DNA of 64,000 nt, taken from assembly GCA_038229295.1 (NCBI GenBank), contig JBBROO010000003.1:47933-111932 (forward strand), given 5' to 3'. Made by a program: the position numbers and the translations under genes. A model generated the notes under the pieces. The model was given only the letters and a program-made list of their open reading frames with translations. It searched no databases and had not been told where the DNA came from. This stretch comes from JAJPGZ01 sp038229295. Its GTDB lineage: Bacteria; Verrucomicrobiota; Verrucomicrobiia; Chthoniobacterales; UBA10450. The stretch's first letter is position 1. Each line of letters begins with the position of its first letter. Shown in pieces: positions 25,332-34,788 of the stretch.

Positions 25332-28214
25332 TTACGGCAGCGCGGTTCCCGATTTCGATTTTACAAAGCCGATGTCGCCACTGTTGAGGTTGCCATCGGT
25401 GGTAACATCTTCGCGGAAGTTTGAGCTTGTTACGACCGTGCCGGATTGCGATTTCGTTTGCGCGATGTCGCCTGAATTCACAAACCCGTCGGCGGTGGTA
25501 TCGCCAGCGAGAACGCCCATGGGGATGGTGACATTGGCGGTATTGGTACCGTCGTTCACATTGAGCAACGTGATGGTGAGCCGCTGCGCGTTCGGCACTC
25601 CGGTTAGGTTGATGAACACCTGATTGCCGCTGGCGATAACGGCGGCGACTGAACCGGCCGAGACGGTGGCGCTGCTCACAGTGATGTTAGTCGGGAAGGT
25701 GACCACGACCTGGTGGTCGCCGCTGGCGCCGCCGGTGCGGCATTCGATGCCGACACTGCCGGAGAGCGGGAGGTTAATGTCGAAGGTGCCGGCAGCGGCG
25801 TGATTTTTCCTCGAGACGGCGCTAACCGGGACGATGCCGCCTTCGCAGGCGCCGTTGCCGAGGACGGTGTAGCTGGCGGCGGGATAGGAGTTATCGGTCT
25901 GGGCTTTGACGAAGGTGTGATCGACCATGGCGTTGGAACGCTCGTAAGTGCCGCTTTCGGGACCATCGCCAGTGAATGTGCGTCCGCCGATGGCGCCGAG
26001 GAGATCGCCCGGCTGTGGGCTACCGAAACCGGATTTCGGCGCGAAGACAGTGATGGTGCCGTCGGAGCTGAAGTTGCTCGCGGGCAGGGCGGGTATGGAG
26101 GTGGTTTCTCCGATAACGAAGACTGCTGGGACCCCGGCATCTTCGAGAGTGCCGTACTGGAATGTCACGGCGCTGCTCGCATCCGAGCGCATGCCGATGT
26201 AGTACTGTCCGCCGGGCGAGGAAGGTGAATCCCACATGATGCGCCAGCGGCTGTTAGGCGGAACGGTGGCGAGGCTGTTCACTTTCATCTTGAACATGAA
26301 ATTGCCCGGGCTGCTGGCCGGCTCGCCGACGGCGATGTAATCGATGAGAAGCGAAGCTGGCGTAGCGGTGCCGGCGTTGGCCTCGGGATGAGTGGGATCG
26401 TTTTTGTGGATAACGATTCCGCTGCAACCGTCGCCGATGTAGGGGGCGGCGACTTCGTTGTTAGGGCAGGAGGTGCCGACGGCGTTTACGGCCACGACTT
26501 TGTAGTAGTAGGTCTTGGTGCTGTCGGTGGCGCTGAGGTCGTCATAACTGCCGCCGGTCTGAGTTCCGGACACAGTCGTTAGGAGAGTTTCGCCGTTGCT
26601 GGCGATGCCGCGAAGTATTTGATAACCGGTGATGGCGGAGTTGCCGGTGTCGGCTTCCGACCAACCGAGATGGACGGTGCGGCCGATGCGGCGCTGGGTC
26701 AGCGAAGGCATGCCCGGTTTCGACACCGTGCTGGTGGGATCTTTCGGGGCGAGCATGCGACGGCCACTGGACTGGCGGGCGATGGTCGCCGTGACGGTGT
26801 AGGCATTACCGGTCGCGGTGGGTGAGGCCTGTTTGCAGTTTCCGCCCTCACAGCCATCAACGTAGCCGACGAGAACGCGGCCATCGCGGTCAATGGTGAT
26901 ATCGAAAAAGTCGAGCAGGTTACGCGTATCAATGGCAGCGCTGCCATTCAGTATGCCGGTGCGCTGCATCGGCGCGTTTGGAGTAGCGTCGGTCGTTGTC
27001 CAGGTCAGGCCGCCGTCAAAGGTGTGGGCAATGTAGAGATGCCAGGAGCCGGTAAAATTCAGTCCGTTCGAATCTCCGCTTCCACCTGTCGATCCATAGA
27101 ACGCGACCGCGGCGCGGCCGCCGCTGCCGCCGACTGCGGCAGGGAACCTTACGTTTTGAATACCGAAAGTTGCGCCGATATCGAAGAAGTTCGACCAGGT
27201 AACGCCAAGGTCGTTAGACGTGGCGACCACCGGCATGATGCCGCCGCGCGAAAACAGAAAGTAAAGACGTCCATTGCTATCAATGCCGACGGCGGGATCG
27301 TCCGGGGCGGTGGTGCCGGAAACTGATCCATTCTGCACCGGGCGAACGGTCCAGGTGGCGCCGTTGTCCTGTGAAACAACCACGGCCGAATTGCCGCCGC
27401 AGCCCCGGTTAGGCACATAGACGGTTCCATCAACTGGAGAGACTTTTACGTGACCGTGCAATCCGCCGCACGAGGTCAACGCGTAGATCGGCACCGATGC
27501 GCCATAGGTCAGGCCGCCATCATCGCTGCGGGCGCACAACGCCGCGGCGATATCCTGCGAGCAATAATAAACCGCGTTCGGATACACCGTGCCCGGCGGG
27601 CGGGGTGGAACAGGAGTGTGATAAATGCCGCCGCCGATCGTTTCGTGATCGACCGCCGAGGCGATGCCGCCGGTTTGGGTCGGGAACCACGTCACGCCGT
27701 CGTCGTCGGTATAGGAAATCTTGACCGTATCGGGGGTAAGAAAAGTCAGCTCAGCTGCGAATGTTCGGCTATGAAGACCCAAAGCGTCGGTGAAGCCACG
27801 GTCGGTGAACCCGAACGGATCGGAATCCAATCCGACAGAAGTAGGCGCCGCGCGATTAACCCAGCTCGAAGTCAGGCCGCTTAAGGGGCAACTATCGTCA
27901 AAGGTGATGAACAAAGTCTGAAGGCCGGACTGGTAATTGGCCACGCCATTGGACCAGTTGCTGCCGACAGATGGCTCGCCCGCATTGCGGCCCATCCACT
28001 CGACGGAATTTGCCTGCTGCCCGGCTTCGCTTGTTTTGACCGGAACCAGAAGACCCGGCGCGATGAAATTTTCGTAGCCAATCTTCGGGCCGGGATCCTG
28101 CGGCGCTGGCACTATCTGTGCGCGAACGGTGCCGGCAGCGAGGAAAACGCCTATGGTAAGAATGAAGGAGGCAGTAGCCGTGCGCGTGGTGATGGAGGAA
28201 TGGATATTTTTCAT
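25332..28214 (-). CDS. Secreted BNR-repeat/fibronectin-III protein with dockerin-like tail
   Basis: A 960-residue exported protein. After the signal peptide, residues of about 60-500 carry sialidase/BNR-type repeats (SDDGGLTYGASVP, SQDNGATWTV, SNDLGVTWSNFF, TFDGGLTWTTTD), suggesting a six-bladed propeller. A fibronectin type III domain follows (TGYQILRGIASNGETLLTTVSG, about 540-620), then a beta-rich region. The end has two calcium-loop repeats, DTTADGFVNSGDIAQTKSQSG and DVTTDGNLNSGDIGFVKSKSG, as in dockerins. Catalytic sialidase residues are not evident, so binding rather than hydrolysis is possible. The ATG at 28214 is chosen for its signal peptide. No exact AAGATCGACA copy lies within its 2.9 kb. 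Confidence 0.75.
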   Translation of the reverse strand: MKNIHSSITTRTATASFILTIGVFLAAGTVRAQIVPAPQDPGPKIGYENFIAPGLLVPVKTSEAGQQANSVEWMGRNAGEPSVGSNWSNGVANYQSGLQTLFITFDDSCPLSGLTSSWVNRAAPTSVGLDSDPFGFTDRGFTDALGLHSRTFAAELTFLTPDTVKISYTDDDGVTWFPTQTGGIASAVDHETIGGGIYHTPVPPRPPGTVYPNAVYYCSQDIAAALCARSDDGGLTYGASVPIYALTSCGGLHGHVKVSPVDGTVYVPNRGCGGNSAVVVSQDNGATWTVRPVQNGSVSGTTAPDDPAVGIDSNGRLYFLFSRGGIMPVVATSNDLGVTWSNFFDIGATFGIQNVRFPAAVGGSGGRAAVAFYGSTGGSGDSNGLNFTGSWHLYIAHTFDGGLTWTTTDATPNAPMQRTGILNGSAAIDTRNLLDFFDITIDRDGRVLVGYVDGCEGGNCKQASPTATGNAYTVTATIARQSSGRRMLAPKDPTSTVSKPGMPSLTQRRIGRTVHLGWSEADTGNSAITGYQILRGIASNGETLLTTVSGTQTGGSYDDLSATDSTKTYYYKVVAVNAVGTSCPNNEVAAPYIGDGCSGIVIHKNDPTHPEANAGTATPASLLIDYIAVGEPASSPGNFMFKMKVNSLATVPPNSRWRIMWDSPSSPGGQYYIGMRSDASSAVTFQYGTLEDAGVPAVFVIGETTSIPALPASNFSSDGTITVFAPKSGFGSPQPGDLLGAIGGRTFTGDGPESGTYERSNAMVDHTFVKAQTDNSYPAASYTVLGNGACEGGIVPVSAVSRKNHAAAGTFDINLPLSGSVGIECRTGGASGDHQVVVTFPTNITVSSATVSAGSVAAVIASGNQVFINLTGVPNAQRLTITLLNVNDGTNTANVTIPMGVLAGDTTADGFVNSGDIAQTKSQSGTVVTSSNFREDVTTDGNLNSGDIGFVKSKSGTALP

Positions 28215-28355
28215 GGGTCTTAGCAGTTTATTCAGAGTCAGAAACGCGGGCCGGCCAGCCCATGCGGCCGAATAATTTTGATCGCGTCTCCAACTCCATT
28301 CGTAACTCAACGCGAAACCGCGCGTGTTTTAATGATGATCCAGTAAGATCGACAA

Positions 28356-29369
28356 CTACACCGCCGCGATGATTTCGCGCAACAACGCCGGGCCGCGATA
28401 AATGAAGCCGGTGTAAATCTGGAGAAGCTGCGCGCCCGCTTCCATCTTTTCGCGCGCGGATTCGGCGTCGAAGATTCCGCCGCTGCCGATCACCGGGATT
28501 GTCGATCTTGCCGCAATCGTTCGCACCAGCTCCGTCGATTTCGCGCGCAATGGTGCGCCGCTCAGTCCGCCGGTTTCATCGCGCTCAGAGGGAAGCGATG
28601 AATGATCGAGAGTTGTATTAGTCGCGATAATTCCGGCGATCTGATTTTCTTCGCAGATCGAAATAATCTCTTCGAGTTGAGCGCTCGAAACATCCGGCGA
28701 AATTTTTACGACAAGCGGTCGCGCCGTTCGATTCTCGCCGCGAATCGCGCGCAGCAAGATCGACAACGACTCGGGTTCCTGAAGTTTTCGTAATCCCGGC
28801 GTGTTCGGCGAGCTAACATTGAGCACCACGTAATCGGCAAAATTTCGCAGCCGCCGAAACGAATGCAGATAATCCGCCGGTGCTTCATCGAGCGGCGTCG
28901 CCTTTGACTTGCCGATGTTAATGCCGACCGGAACCTGCGGCCAGCGTCCGCTTTCGCGTAATCGCCGCAGCCGATTTGCAATCACATCAGCGCCGTCATT
29001 GTTAAAGCCCAGTCGATTAATCAACGCATGTTCTGCGGCGTAACGAAAAATGCGCGGGCGCGGATTTCCCGGCTGCGGTTTTGACGTCACCGTCCCGATC
29101 TCAATAAATCCAAAACCGAGCGCTTCCCAGGCCGGAAGAGCGACGCCGTTCTTATCGAAGCCGGCGGCCAGGCCCACTGGGTTCGGAAAATTAACGCCGA
29201 AAAGTCTCTTCGGCTTCGGCGCGGGTCGGAAACCTTGCAGCATCCGTAATGCAAGATCGACATCTGAAGCCCGGCGCAACCAATTGATGGCGAAATGATG
29301 CGCCGTTTCTGGATCGAAAAGAAAAAGCAGCGGCCTAACGAGCTTCTCGTAGGCGCCGGCCGCTTTCAT
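28356..29369 (-). CDS. pyrD: Dihydroorotate dehydrogenase (quinone), class 2
   Basis: A 337-residue flavoenzyme oxidising dihydroorotate to orotate in pyrimidine synthesis with membrane quinone. Signatures: NPVGLAAGFDKNG near residue 60, FIEIGTVTSKPQPGNPRPRIFR, the catalytic Ser region NVSSPNTPGLR, and IPVIGSGGIFDAESAREKM. The N-terminal helices (YEKLVRPLLFLFDPETAHHFAINWL) are the class 2 membrane-binding extension. It overlaps mnmE by 4 bp. Four motif copies lie in it (28500, 28756, 29253 exact; 28345 just after). Confidence 0.95.
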   Translation of the reverse strand: MKAAGAYEKLVRPLLFLFDPETAHHFAINWLRRASDVDLALRMLQGFRPAPKPKRLFGVNFPNPVGLAAGFDKNGVALPAWEALGFGFIEIGTVTSKPQPGNPRPRIFRYAAEHALINRLGFNNDGADVIANRLRRLRESGRWPQVPVGINIGKSKATPLDEAPADYLHSFRRLRNFADYVVLNVSSPNTPGLRKLQEPESLSILLRAIRGENRTARPLVVKISPDVSSAQLEEIISICEENQIAGIIATNTTLDHSSLPSERDETGGLSGAPLRAKSTELVRTIAARSTIPVIGSGGIFDAESAREKMEAGAQLLQIYTGFIYRGPALLREIIAAV

Positions 29370-30712
29370 TTTCCGATGCAGAACTCGCTGAAGACAGAGT
29401 CCAGGATTCGTTCGATGTCCACCGCGCCGAGAATTTCGCCGAGTGCACGAAGCGCGTCGTTTAAATCGACCGCTACGTATTCGATCGAGAGGTCGTCGTC
29501 CAATGCTTTGCGCGCGACATCACACGCATCGATCGCTCTGCGCAGACAATCGCGATGGCGCGCATTAACGGAGACCGAGTTTTCCGGTCGCAATTTTTGT
29601 TGGGTGACCTGTGCCAGGATTTCGTCTTCCAGCCGACTGAATCCATCTCCGGTCACACAGGACACGCGCAGCCCTTCGAAATTTTTCCAGTCCTCGTGCT
29701 CCGGTAAATCGCTTTTGTTTATCACCACCACATCGACGCCCTCGCTCTTCGCGCGCGCGTCAAAGTCGGGCGGTCGCGGCGCGTTCCCATCCGCCAGGTG
29801 CAAGCGGAGGTCGGCGGTCTCCAATGATTTTTCCGTGCGCGCGATTCCGGCGCGCTCCACTTTTCCCTTCGCTCGCCGCAAGCCGGCGGTGTCGAGCAAA
29901 CGAATCGGAACACCCCGCAAATTAATTGTCTCTTCGATGGTGTCGCGCGTCGTCCCGGGAATTTCGCTCACGATGGCGCGCTCATAACCGAGGAGGCGAT
30001 TGAGCAAACTCGATTTGCCCGCGTTCGTCGCGCCGTAAACGACCACGCGCACGCCTTCGCGCAATATTCGCCCCTGATCCGCCGTCGCGTGCAAGATCGA
30101 CATCTTCTCTCGGATCGAATCCACGCGCGCCTGCAACTTTTCGCCTTCGTCTGGCGCGATGTCTTCCTCCGGAAAATCGAGCGCCGCATTGATGTGTGCG
30201 ATCACGGAGATTAATTCGTCGCGCAATGTTTTGATCTGCTGTCCGAGCCGACCTTCCAGTTGCTCGGTGGCCGAGCGCAAAGCGAGATCGGATTTCGCAC
30301 GAATGAGATCCATCACCGCTTCTGCTTGAGTGAGATCCATTTTCCCGTTCAAAAACGCGCGCTCGGTGAATTCGCCGCCCCGGGCTGCGCGTGCGCCCGC
30401 GCGCAAACAAGTTTCCAGCACGCGCGCGGTAACAAGGATTCCGCCATGGCAACTGATCTCGACCAGGTCTTCGCCGGTGTAACTCGCGGGCGTGCGGTGG
30501 ACCGACATCATCACTTGATCGATCAATCCACCGGCCTCATCGACAATCTCGCCGAGATGTTGAAACTGCGGCGCGAACTGCGACGGCTTTTCTTTTCCGC
30601 GAAAAATTTTATCCGCAACTTCGATTGCATGCGCGCCCGAAATCCTAACGAGCGCGATGGCGCCTTCACCGGCCGGCGTGGAAATGGCCGCGATAGTGTC
30701 ACCCGCGACCAC
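29366..30712 (-). CDS. mnmE: tRNA uridine-5-carboxymethylaminomethyl modification GTPase MnmE
   Basis: A 448-residue protein that, with MnmG, modifies the wobble uridine of several tRNAs. N-terminal tetrahydrofolate-binding domain (DTIAAISTPAGEGAIALVRISG), G1 GATNAGKSSLLNRLLG near residue 228, G3 DTAGLR, G4 NKSD, and the C-terminal FCIGK with the catalytic cysteine. Family length and the N-terminal VVAGDTIAAI support GTG 30712, just after the hisC stop; a longer frame to 30817 would overlap hisC. Confidence 0.93.
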   Translation of the reverse strand: MVAGDTIAAISTPAGEGAIALVRISGAHAIEVADKIFRGKEKPSQFAPQFQHLGEIVDEAGGLIDQVMMSVHRTPASYTGEDLVEISCHGGILVTARVLETCLRAGARAARGGEFTERAFLNGKMDLTQAEAVMDLIRAKSDLALRSATEQLEGRLGQQIKTLRDELISVIAHINAALDFPEEDIAPDEGEKLQARVDSIREKMSILHATADQGRILREGVRVVVYGATNAGKSSLLNRLLGYERAIVSEIPGTTRDTIEETINLRGVPIRLLDTAGLRRAKGKVERAGIARTEKSLETADLRLHLADGNAPRPPDFDARAKSEGVDVVVINKSDLPEHEDWKNFEGLRVSCVTGDGFSRLEDEILAQVTQQKLRPENSVSVNARHRDCLRRAIDACDVARKALDDDLSIEYVAVDLNDALRALGEILGAVDIERILDSVFSEFCIGK

Positions 30713-30732
30713 TTGTCGATCTTGCGCAGGCT

Positions 30733-31836
30733 CTAACGGTTGCTCGAGAGAACTTCCTTCAGCGCGGCGATGCATTTGCGATTTTGTTCCATTGTTCCGA
30801 TCGAAATCCGAATCCATTCCAACAAGCTGTACCCTTTGAGCGGCCTAACGATGACTTTGCGCGCCAGCATTTGCTTAAACACGAGTGCGCCATCGCCGAC
30901 GTTGACCATGATGAAATTGGCGGCGCCGCGAACGAAATTCAGTTTCATCGCGGAAAATTCCGTCTCCAGATATATACGTCCCTCGTCGACCACGCGCTTT
31001 GTCTCACGCGCATGTTCGTCGTCTTCGAGCGCAGCCATCGCGCCGGTTTGCGCAATTGAGTTCACATTAAATGGCTCCCGCGTTTTTTGCAGGACCTGGA
31101 TTAATTCCGGCCGCGCCACTCCATATCCGACGCGCAGTCCGGCCAGACCGTGGATTTTTGAGAACGTGCGCAAGACGACCACGTTTTTTTCTTCGCGGAT
31201 GTAACGAAGCGTCTCCGGCGGCTCGGTCAGAAATTCGAAATACGCTTCGTCGAAAACGGTGACGATATTTTCCGGCACGCGCGCGATATAGTTGTCGATC
31301 TTCGCTGGTGGAACCAGAGATCCGGTGGGGTTGTTAGGATTGGCAATGAAGATGAGGCGCGTCTTCGGAGTGATGGCGTCGATCATTGCCTCGAGATCCT
31401 GTGCAAAATTCGGCGCTGGCGTTTCGATCGTGCGCGCGCCGAAAAGGGTGGCGATGATCTTGTAAGCGATAAACGCGTACTGCGAAGTGATAACGTCGTC
31501 ACCCGGGCGCAGGAATGCGTGACAAAGAAACTCGATGACTTCGTTCGACCCGTTGCCGAGGATAATTTGCTCGGATTTTAAATTCAGTTTCGCGGCGAGC
31601 GCGCGCCGCAAATAAAATCCTCCGCCGTCGGGATAAAGATGCGCGTTACCCAAGGCCGCGCGCATCGCCGCGCACGCTTTCGGCGACGGGCCGAGCGGGT
31701 TCTCATTCGAAGCGAGCTTAATAATCTCGGCAGGATCGACATCGAGCTCTCGAGCGGTTTCCTCGATTGGCTTGCCCGGCTCGTAGACAGCAAGATCGCG
31801 CAGCTGAGGATTGGCAAAGTCCCAAACGGATGTCAC
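30733..31836 (-). CDS. hisC: Histidinol-phosphate aminotransferase
   Basis: A 367-residue PLP-dependent aminotransferase of histidine biosynthesis. Motifs: KLASNENPLGPSP near residue 40, GNGSNEVIEFLCHAFL, FIANPNNPTGSLVP, DEAYFEF, and the PLP lysine in RTFSKIHGLAGLRVGYG near residue 228. It is first in a minus-strand hisC-mnmE-pyrD run with tight spacing. Other class II aminotransferases are close relatives, but the NENPLG and FSK motifs favour HisC. Confidence 0.92.
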   Translation of the reverse strand: MTSVWDFANPQLRDLAVYEPGKPIEETARELDVDPAEIIKLASNENPLGPSPKACAAMRAALGNAHLYPDGGGFYLRRALAAKLNLKSEQIILGNGSNEVIEFLCHAFLRPGDDVITSQYAFIAYKIIATLFGARTIETPAPNFAQDLEAMIDAITPKTRLIFIANPNNPTGSLVPPAKIDNYIARVPENIVTVFDEAYFEFLTEPPETLRYIREEKNVVVLRTFSKIHGLAGLRVGYGVARPELIQVLQKTREPFNVNSIAQTGAMAALEDDEHARETKRVVDEGRIYLETEFSAMKLNFVRGAANFIMVNVGDGALVFKQMLARKVIVRPLKGYSLLEWIRISIGTMEQNRKCIAALKEVLSSNR

Positions 31837-31888
31837 GGGCGAAACCTTAAGCTAAATTTCGCCACTGAACAGGCACTCTGTCGCGCGC

Positions 31889-32293
31889 TTGCGTGCGGCG
31901 GGCGAAAATGCGAAGAACATTCTCTTGGGCGCGTTCATTCAAAATCTTTGGCGAAATCTCAGCGGCGAAATCACGTTTTGGACGGTCTTCGGGCTCATCG
32001 CGAATCTGCTGTTCGCCAGCCGATTCGCCATTCAATGGTACGTGTCCGAGAAACTGAAACGCAGCGTGATCCCCGTGCAATTTTGGTATCTGAGCATCGC
32101 CGGCAGCATCATGATGCTGATCTACTCGATCTACATCGGTAAGGTTCCTCTTATCCTGGGCTTTCTTTTTCCGACGATCATTTACGTGCGCAACTTGATG
32201 CTCATTCAAAAACAACGCCGCAGTTCCAAGCTGACGGCGAGCGAGAAAGATCGGTTTCCGGTGAGCACAGATCCCGACGAGACCACGCCGTAG
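31889..32293 (+). CDS. LAB_N (lipid A biosynthesis N-terminal) domain membrane protein
   Basis: A 134-residue protein with three membrane segments: FWTVFGLIANLLFASRFAIQWYVSEKLKRSVIPVQFWYLSIAGSIMMLIYSIYIGKVP. The SRFxxQW and FWYLS motifs define the lipid A disaccharide synthase N-terminal domain family, found alone in many bacteria and linked to envelope lipid modification. It starts at GTG 31889, 52 bp from the divergent hisC. Confidence 0.8.
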   Translation: MRAAGENAKNILLGAFIQNLWRNLSGEITFWTVFGLIANLLFASRFAIQWYVSEKLKRSVIPVQFWYLSIAGSIMMLIYSIYIGKVPLILGFLFPTIIYVRNLMLIQKQRRSSKLTASEKDRFPVSTDPDETTP

Positions 32294-32329
32294 TTGAGTT
32301 CTGCTCGGCGAATCTGGTATTCTCTGCGC

Positions 32330-33547
32330 GTGATCGACATCGAAAAAATCGTTTATCTCGACAACAACGCGACGACGCAACTTGATCCGGCGGTCGTGGA
32401 AGAGATGCTGCCTTTTCTGACGAAGCTTTATGCCAATCCGTCGAGCGGTTATGCCTTCGCTGGCGAAGTGCGGAAAGCGATCGATCGAGCACGGGAGCGT
32501 TTGGCGGCGTTGCTAGGATGCGAGCCATCCGAAATTATTTTCACGAGTTGCGGAACGGAGTCTAACAACGCCGCGATTAATTCGGCCTTGGCACATGATC
32601 CGCGCGGCAAACACATCGTCATCAGCGCAGTCGAACACAGCGCCGTCCGCCGCCACGCGGAGGAACTCGGCCGGCGTGGTTGTGAGGTGACCATGGTGGG
32701 AGTGGATCGAAATGGAGATGTCGATCTTGGCGAGGTTGAGCGATCGATTCGACCGAATACGGCGGTTGTCTCAATGATGTGGGCGAATAACGAAACCGGC
32801 GTTTTATTTCCAGTCGAAAGGATCGCACAAATCTGCCGGGACAAAGGTGTCCTTTTTCACACCGACGCCGTCCAGGCCGTCGGCAAAGTCGCGATCTCTT
32901 TGCGGGACTCCGCGATTCACTTTTTGTCGCTGTCCGCCCACAAGTTTCATGGCCCGAAAGGTGTGGGCGCACTCTATATTAATAAGGAGGTGCCGTTCCG
33001 ATCATCAATCATCGGTGGCGCCCACGAGAATAATCGCCGGGCCGGAACAGAAAATGTCGCGTCAATCGTCGGGCTGGGCAAAGCGGCAGAAAGGGCCGAG
33101 GAATATATCGGCGAGGAACAGGATCGCGTTCGTGCGTTGCGCGACGGGTTCGAGAAAGCCATTCTCCATCAGGTGCGCCTCGCCACGGTCAATGGAAGAG
33201 GTGCTTCGCGCCTCGGGAACACTTCGAGCATTGCTTTTGAGGGAGTCGACGCCCACGCGGCGCTGATCTTGTTAGATCGACATCGAATTTGTTGTTCTGC
33301 TGGCTCAGCCTGCAAGACAGGTTCAGGTGAAGGTTCACACGTATTGCGGGCGATGCATTTGGGCGATGAGAAAGCGCAATCAAGTCTTCGGTTTTCATTC
33401 GGACGCTTTAATTGCGCTTCGGAGGTGGAAAAAGCATCCATCAACATCGCCGGGGTCATAGAAAAACTGCGAAAGCTATGTCCCGTCTCGGCGGTGGCGT
33501 CGGCTAAGTGTCGAGAGAGCGATCTCGCCCAAAAAATCTCAAAATAA
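32330..33547 (+). CDS. Cysteine desulfurase (NifS/IscS family)
   Basis: A 405-residue class V aminotransferase-fold enzyme that takes sulfur from cysteine. Landmarks: YLDNNATTQLD near residue 9, EIIFTSCGTESNNAAI, HTDAVQAVGK, PLP lysine in SLSAHKFHGPKGVGALY near 203, and the catalytic loop cysteine in ICCSAGSACKTGSGEGSHVL. It probably supplies sulfur to SufBCD encoded at 5.6-9.2 kb (inference). GTG 32330 (VIDIEKIVYLDN) fits family N-termini better than TTG 32294. Confidence 0.92.
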   Translation: MIDIEKIVYLDNNATTQLDPAVVEEMLPFLTKLYANPSSGYAFAGEVRKAIDRARERLAALLGCEPSEIIFTSCGTESNNAAINSALAHDPRGKHIVISAVEHSAVRRHAEELGRRGCEVTMVGVDRNGDVDLGEVERSIRPNTAVVSMMWANNETGVLFPVERIAQICRDKGVLFHTDAVQAVGKVAISLRDSAIHFLSLSAHKFHGPKGVGALYINKEVPFRSSIIGGAHENNRRAGTENVASIVGLGKAAERAEEYIGEEQDRVRALRDGFEKAILHQVRLATVNGRGASRLGNTSSIAFEGVDAHAALILLDRHRICCSAGSACKTGSGEGSHVLRAMHLGDEKAQSSLRFSFGRFNCASEVEKASINIAGVIEKLRKLCPVSAVASAKCRESDLAQKISK

Positions 33548-33731
33548 GATGTTTTTTATCTTGTCACTGAGGAGGTGAATTCGGTAAAAAGAGGCAGGAA
33601 TCAGATTTGGCATAAAAATAATTATTGACCATGCGACGCATTTGTGAGAAATATCATAAATATCAGCAACCACTCACAGCCCCACGCAAACCGAAATAAC
33701 AACTTAGATTACACCTGGTAAAAATAGACAT
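33548..33731 (+). promoter_or_regulatory. AT-rich leader upstream of PEP-CTERM gene
   Basis: 184 bp markedly richer in A/T than the surroundings. It contains TTGACC at 33625 and TATCAT at 33652, too far apart (21 bp) for a standard sigma-70 promoter, and a short AAGAT/ATCTT dyad at the left end. It likely holds the promoter of the following exosortase substrate; no firm element can be assigned. Confidence 0.35.
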
Positions 33732-34523
33732 ATGAGCAAGCAATCGCATCCAATTCTGAAAATCGTCGCAGCCTGCGGCGCACTCGCGCTCACCGTTCCG
33801 GCGCTCCAAGCAACCGTGCTTAATTTAGGGAGCAGTGGCAGTGGTGAACTTAACGGCGCGCTTTTTTCCACGACCGACATCCAGCCGACCGGCACGGGCG
33901 TATTCGATCCCTTCCTGACGGTGCAAAACTCGCCATGGGAACAGGGCTACAACAGTTCTAATGGGAACTTCGACACCAAACGCGTGCCGCAGTGGAACCA
34001 CGAGATCTTGGTGAGCGACCTCCGTGCGACGACCTTTAACGGCATCGCTTATTATGGCTTTGTCGTGGACATTAATGAGCCAAACAGTGGCGCGAATGCG
34101 ATGATTTCGCTCGATAGTTTAAAGATATTCGTCTCGCCCACCTTGCAGAGCAGCACCTCCACAAACAGCCAAGGTTACTTTAATGGGTCGCTGGGAACGC
34201 TGGTGTTCGATTTGGGCAGCGGCAACAGCGTTAAATACACCGATCAGCAAAACGGAAGCGGCTCGGGTGACATAAATATCTACATCCCGGTTTCCGACTT
34301 CGCTGGGGCCAGCTCCACCGATTACGTCTATATGTATCAGCGTTGGGGCAACACGGATCCCAGCCAGTCAGGTTTCGAGGAGACGGCGCTGCTTTCGGGT
34401 TTCGTGCCGGTTCCGGAACTGGGCACATTATTCCCAGTCATTGGTTTGATGGCGGCGGTGGTTTCGACTCACACGCTTCGACGCCGCAAACAGAGGGAAC
34501 TAGCGGCCGCGCAGATTTCTTAG
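33732..34523 (+). CDS. PEP-CTERM sorting-domain protein
   Basis: A 263-residue exported protein: signal peptide (IVAACGALALTVPALQA), a beta-rich body (FDPFLTVQNSPWEQGYNSSNGNFDTKRVPQWN), and a C-terminal sorting signal VPVPELGTLFPVIGLMAAVV with a basic tail HTLRRRKQR. The motif reads PELG rather than PEP. It should be cleaved and anchored by the exosortase encoded 2 kb downstream. A strong terminator follows. Confidence 0.85.
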   Translation: MSKQSHPILKIVAACGALALTVPALQATVLNLGSSGSGELNGALFSTTDIQPTGTGVFDPFLTVQNSPWEQGYNSSNGNFDTKRVPQWNHEILVSDLRATTFNGIAYYGFVVDINEPNSGANAMISLDSLKIFVSPTLQSSTSTNSQGYFNGSLGTLVFDLGSGNSVKYTDQQNGSGSGDINIYIPVSDFAGASSTDYVYMYQRWGNTDPSQSGFEETALLSGFVPVPELGTLFPVIGLMAAVVSTHTLRRRKQRELAAAQIS

Positions 34524-34552
34524 TAACAGTTAGGTGCTTCATCGTTTCGGGA

Positions 34553-34587
34553 GAGGCGACAGAGAAATCTGTCGCCTCTTCTTTTTA
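34553..34587 (+). terminator. Rho-independent terminator
   Basis: A perfect 11-bp stem, GAGGCGACAGA / TCTGTCGCCTC, with a GAAA loop and a TTCTTTTT tail, 30 bp after the PEP-CTERM stop. It is the clearest intrinsic terminator in the window. Confidence 0.9.
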
Positions 34588-34788
34588 ATCAACATGCAAT
34601 GACCGGTTGTTATCTGCTGGCCTCGCGACGAGGGAATCTTCGACAGAAGATGTCGATCTAATGAAATGAGTCTCGGCCTCCCGGCGATAGACAACTGGCC
34701 GCTTAAACTAAAGTCACTGCCAGGACTTTTCATTATGCAGTTGTCGATCTTTACCTTGAACGCATCTCTGCGCCAAAGGTCAACGGAA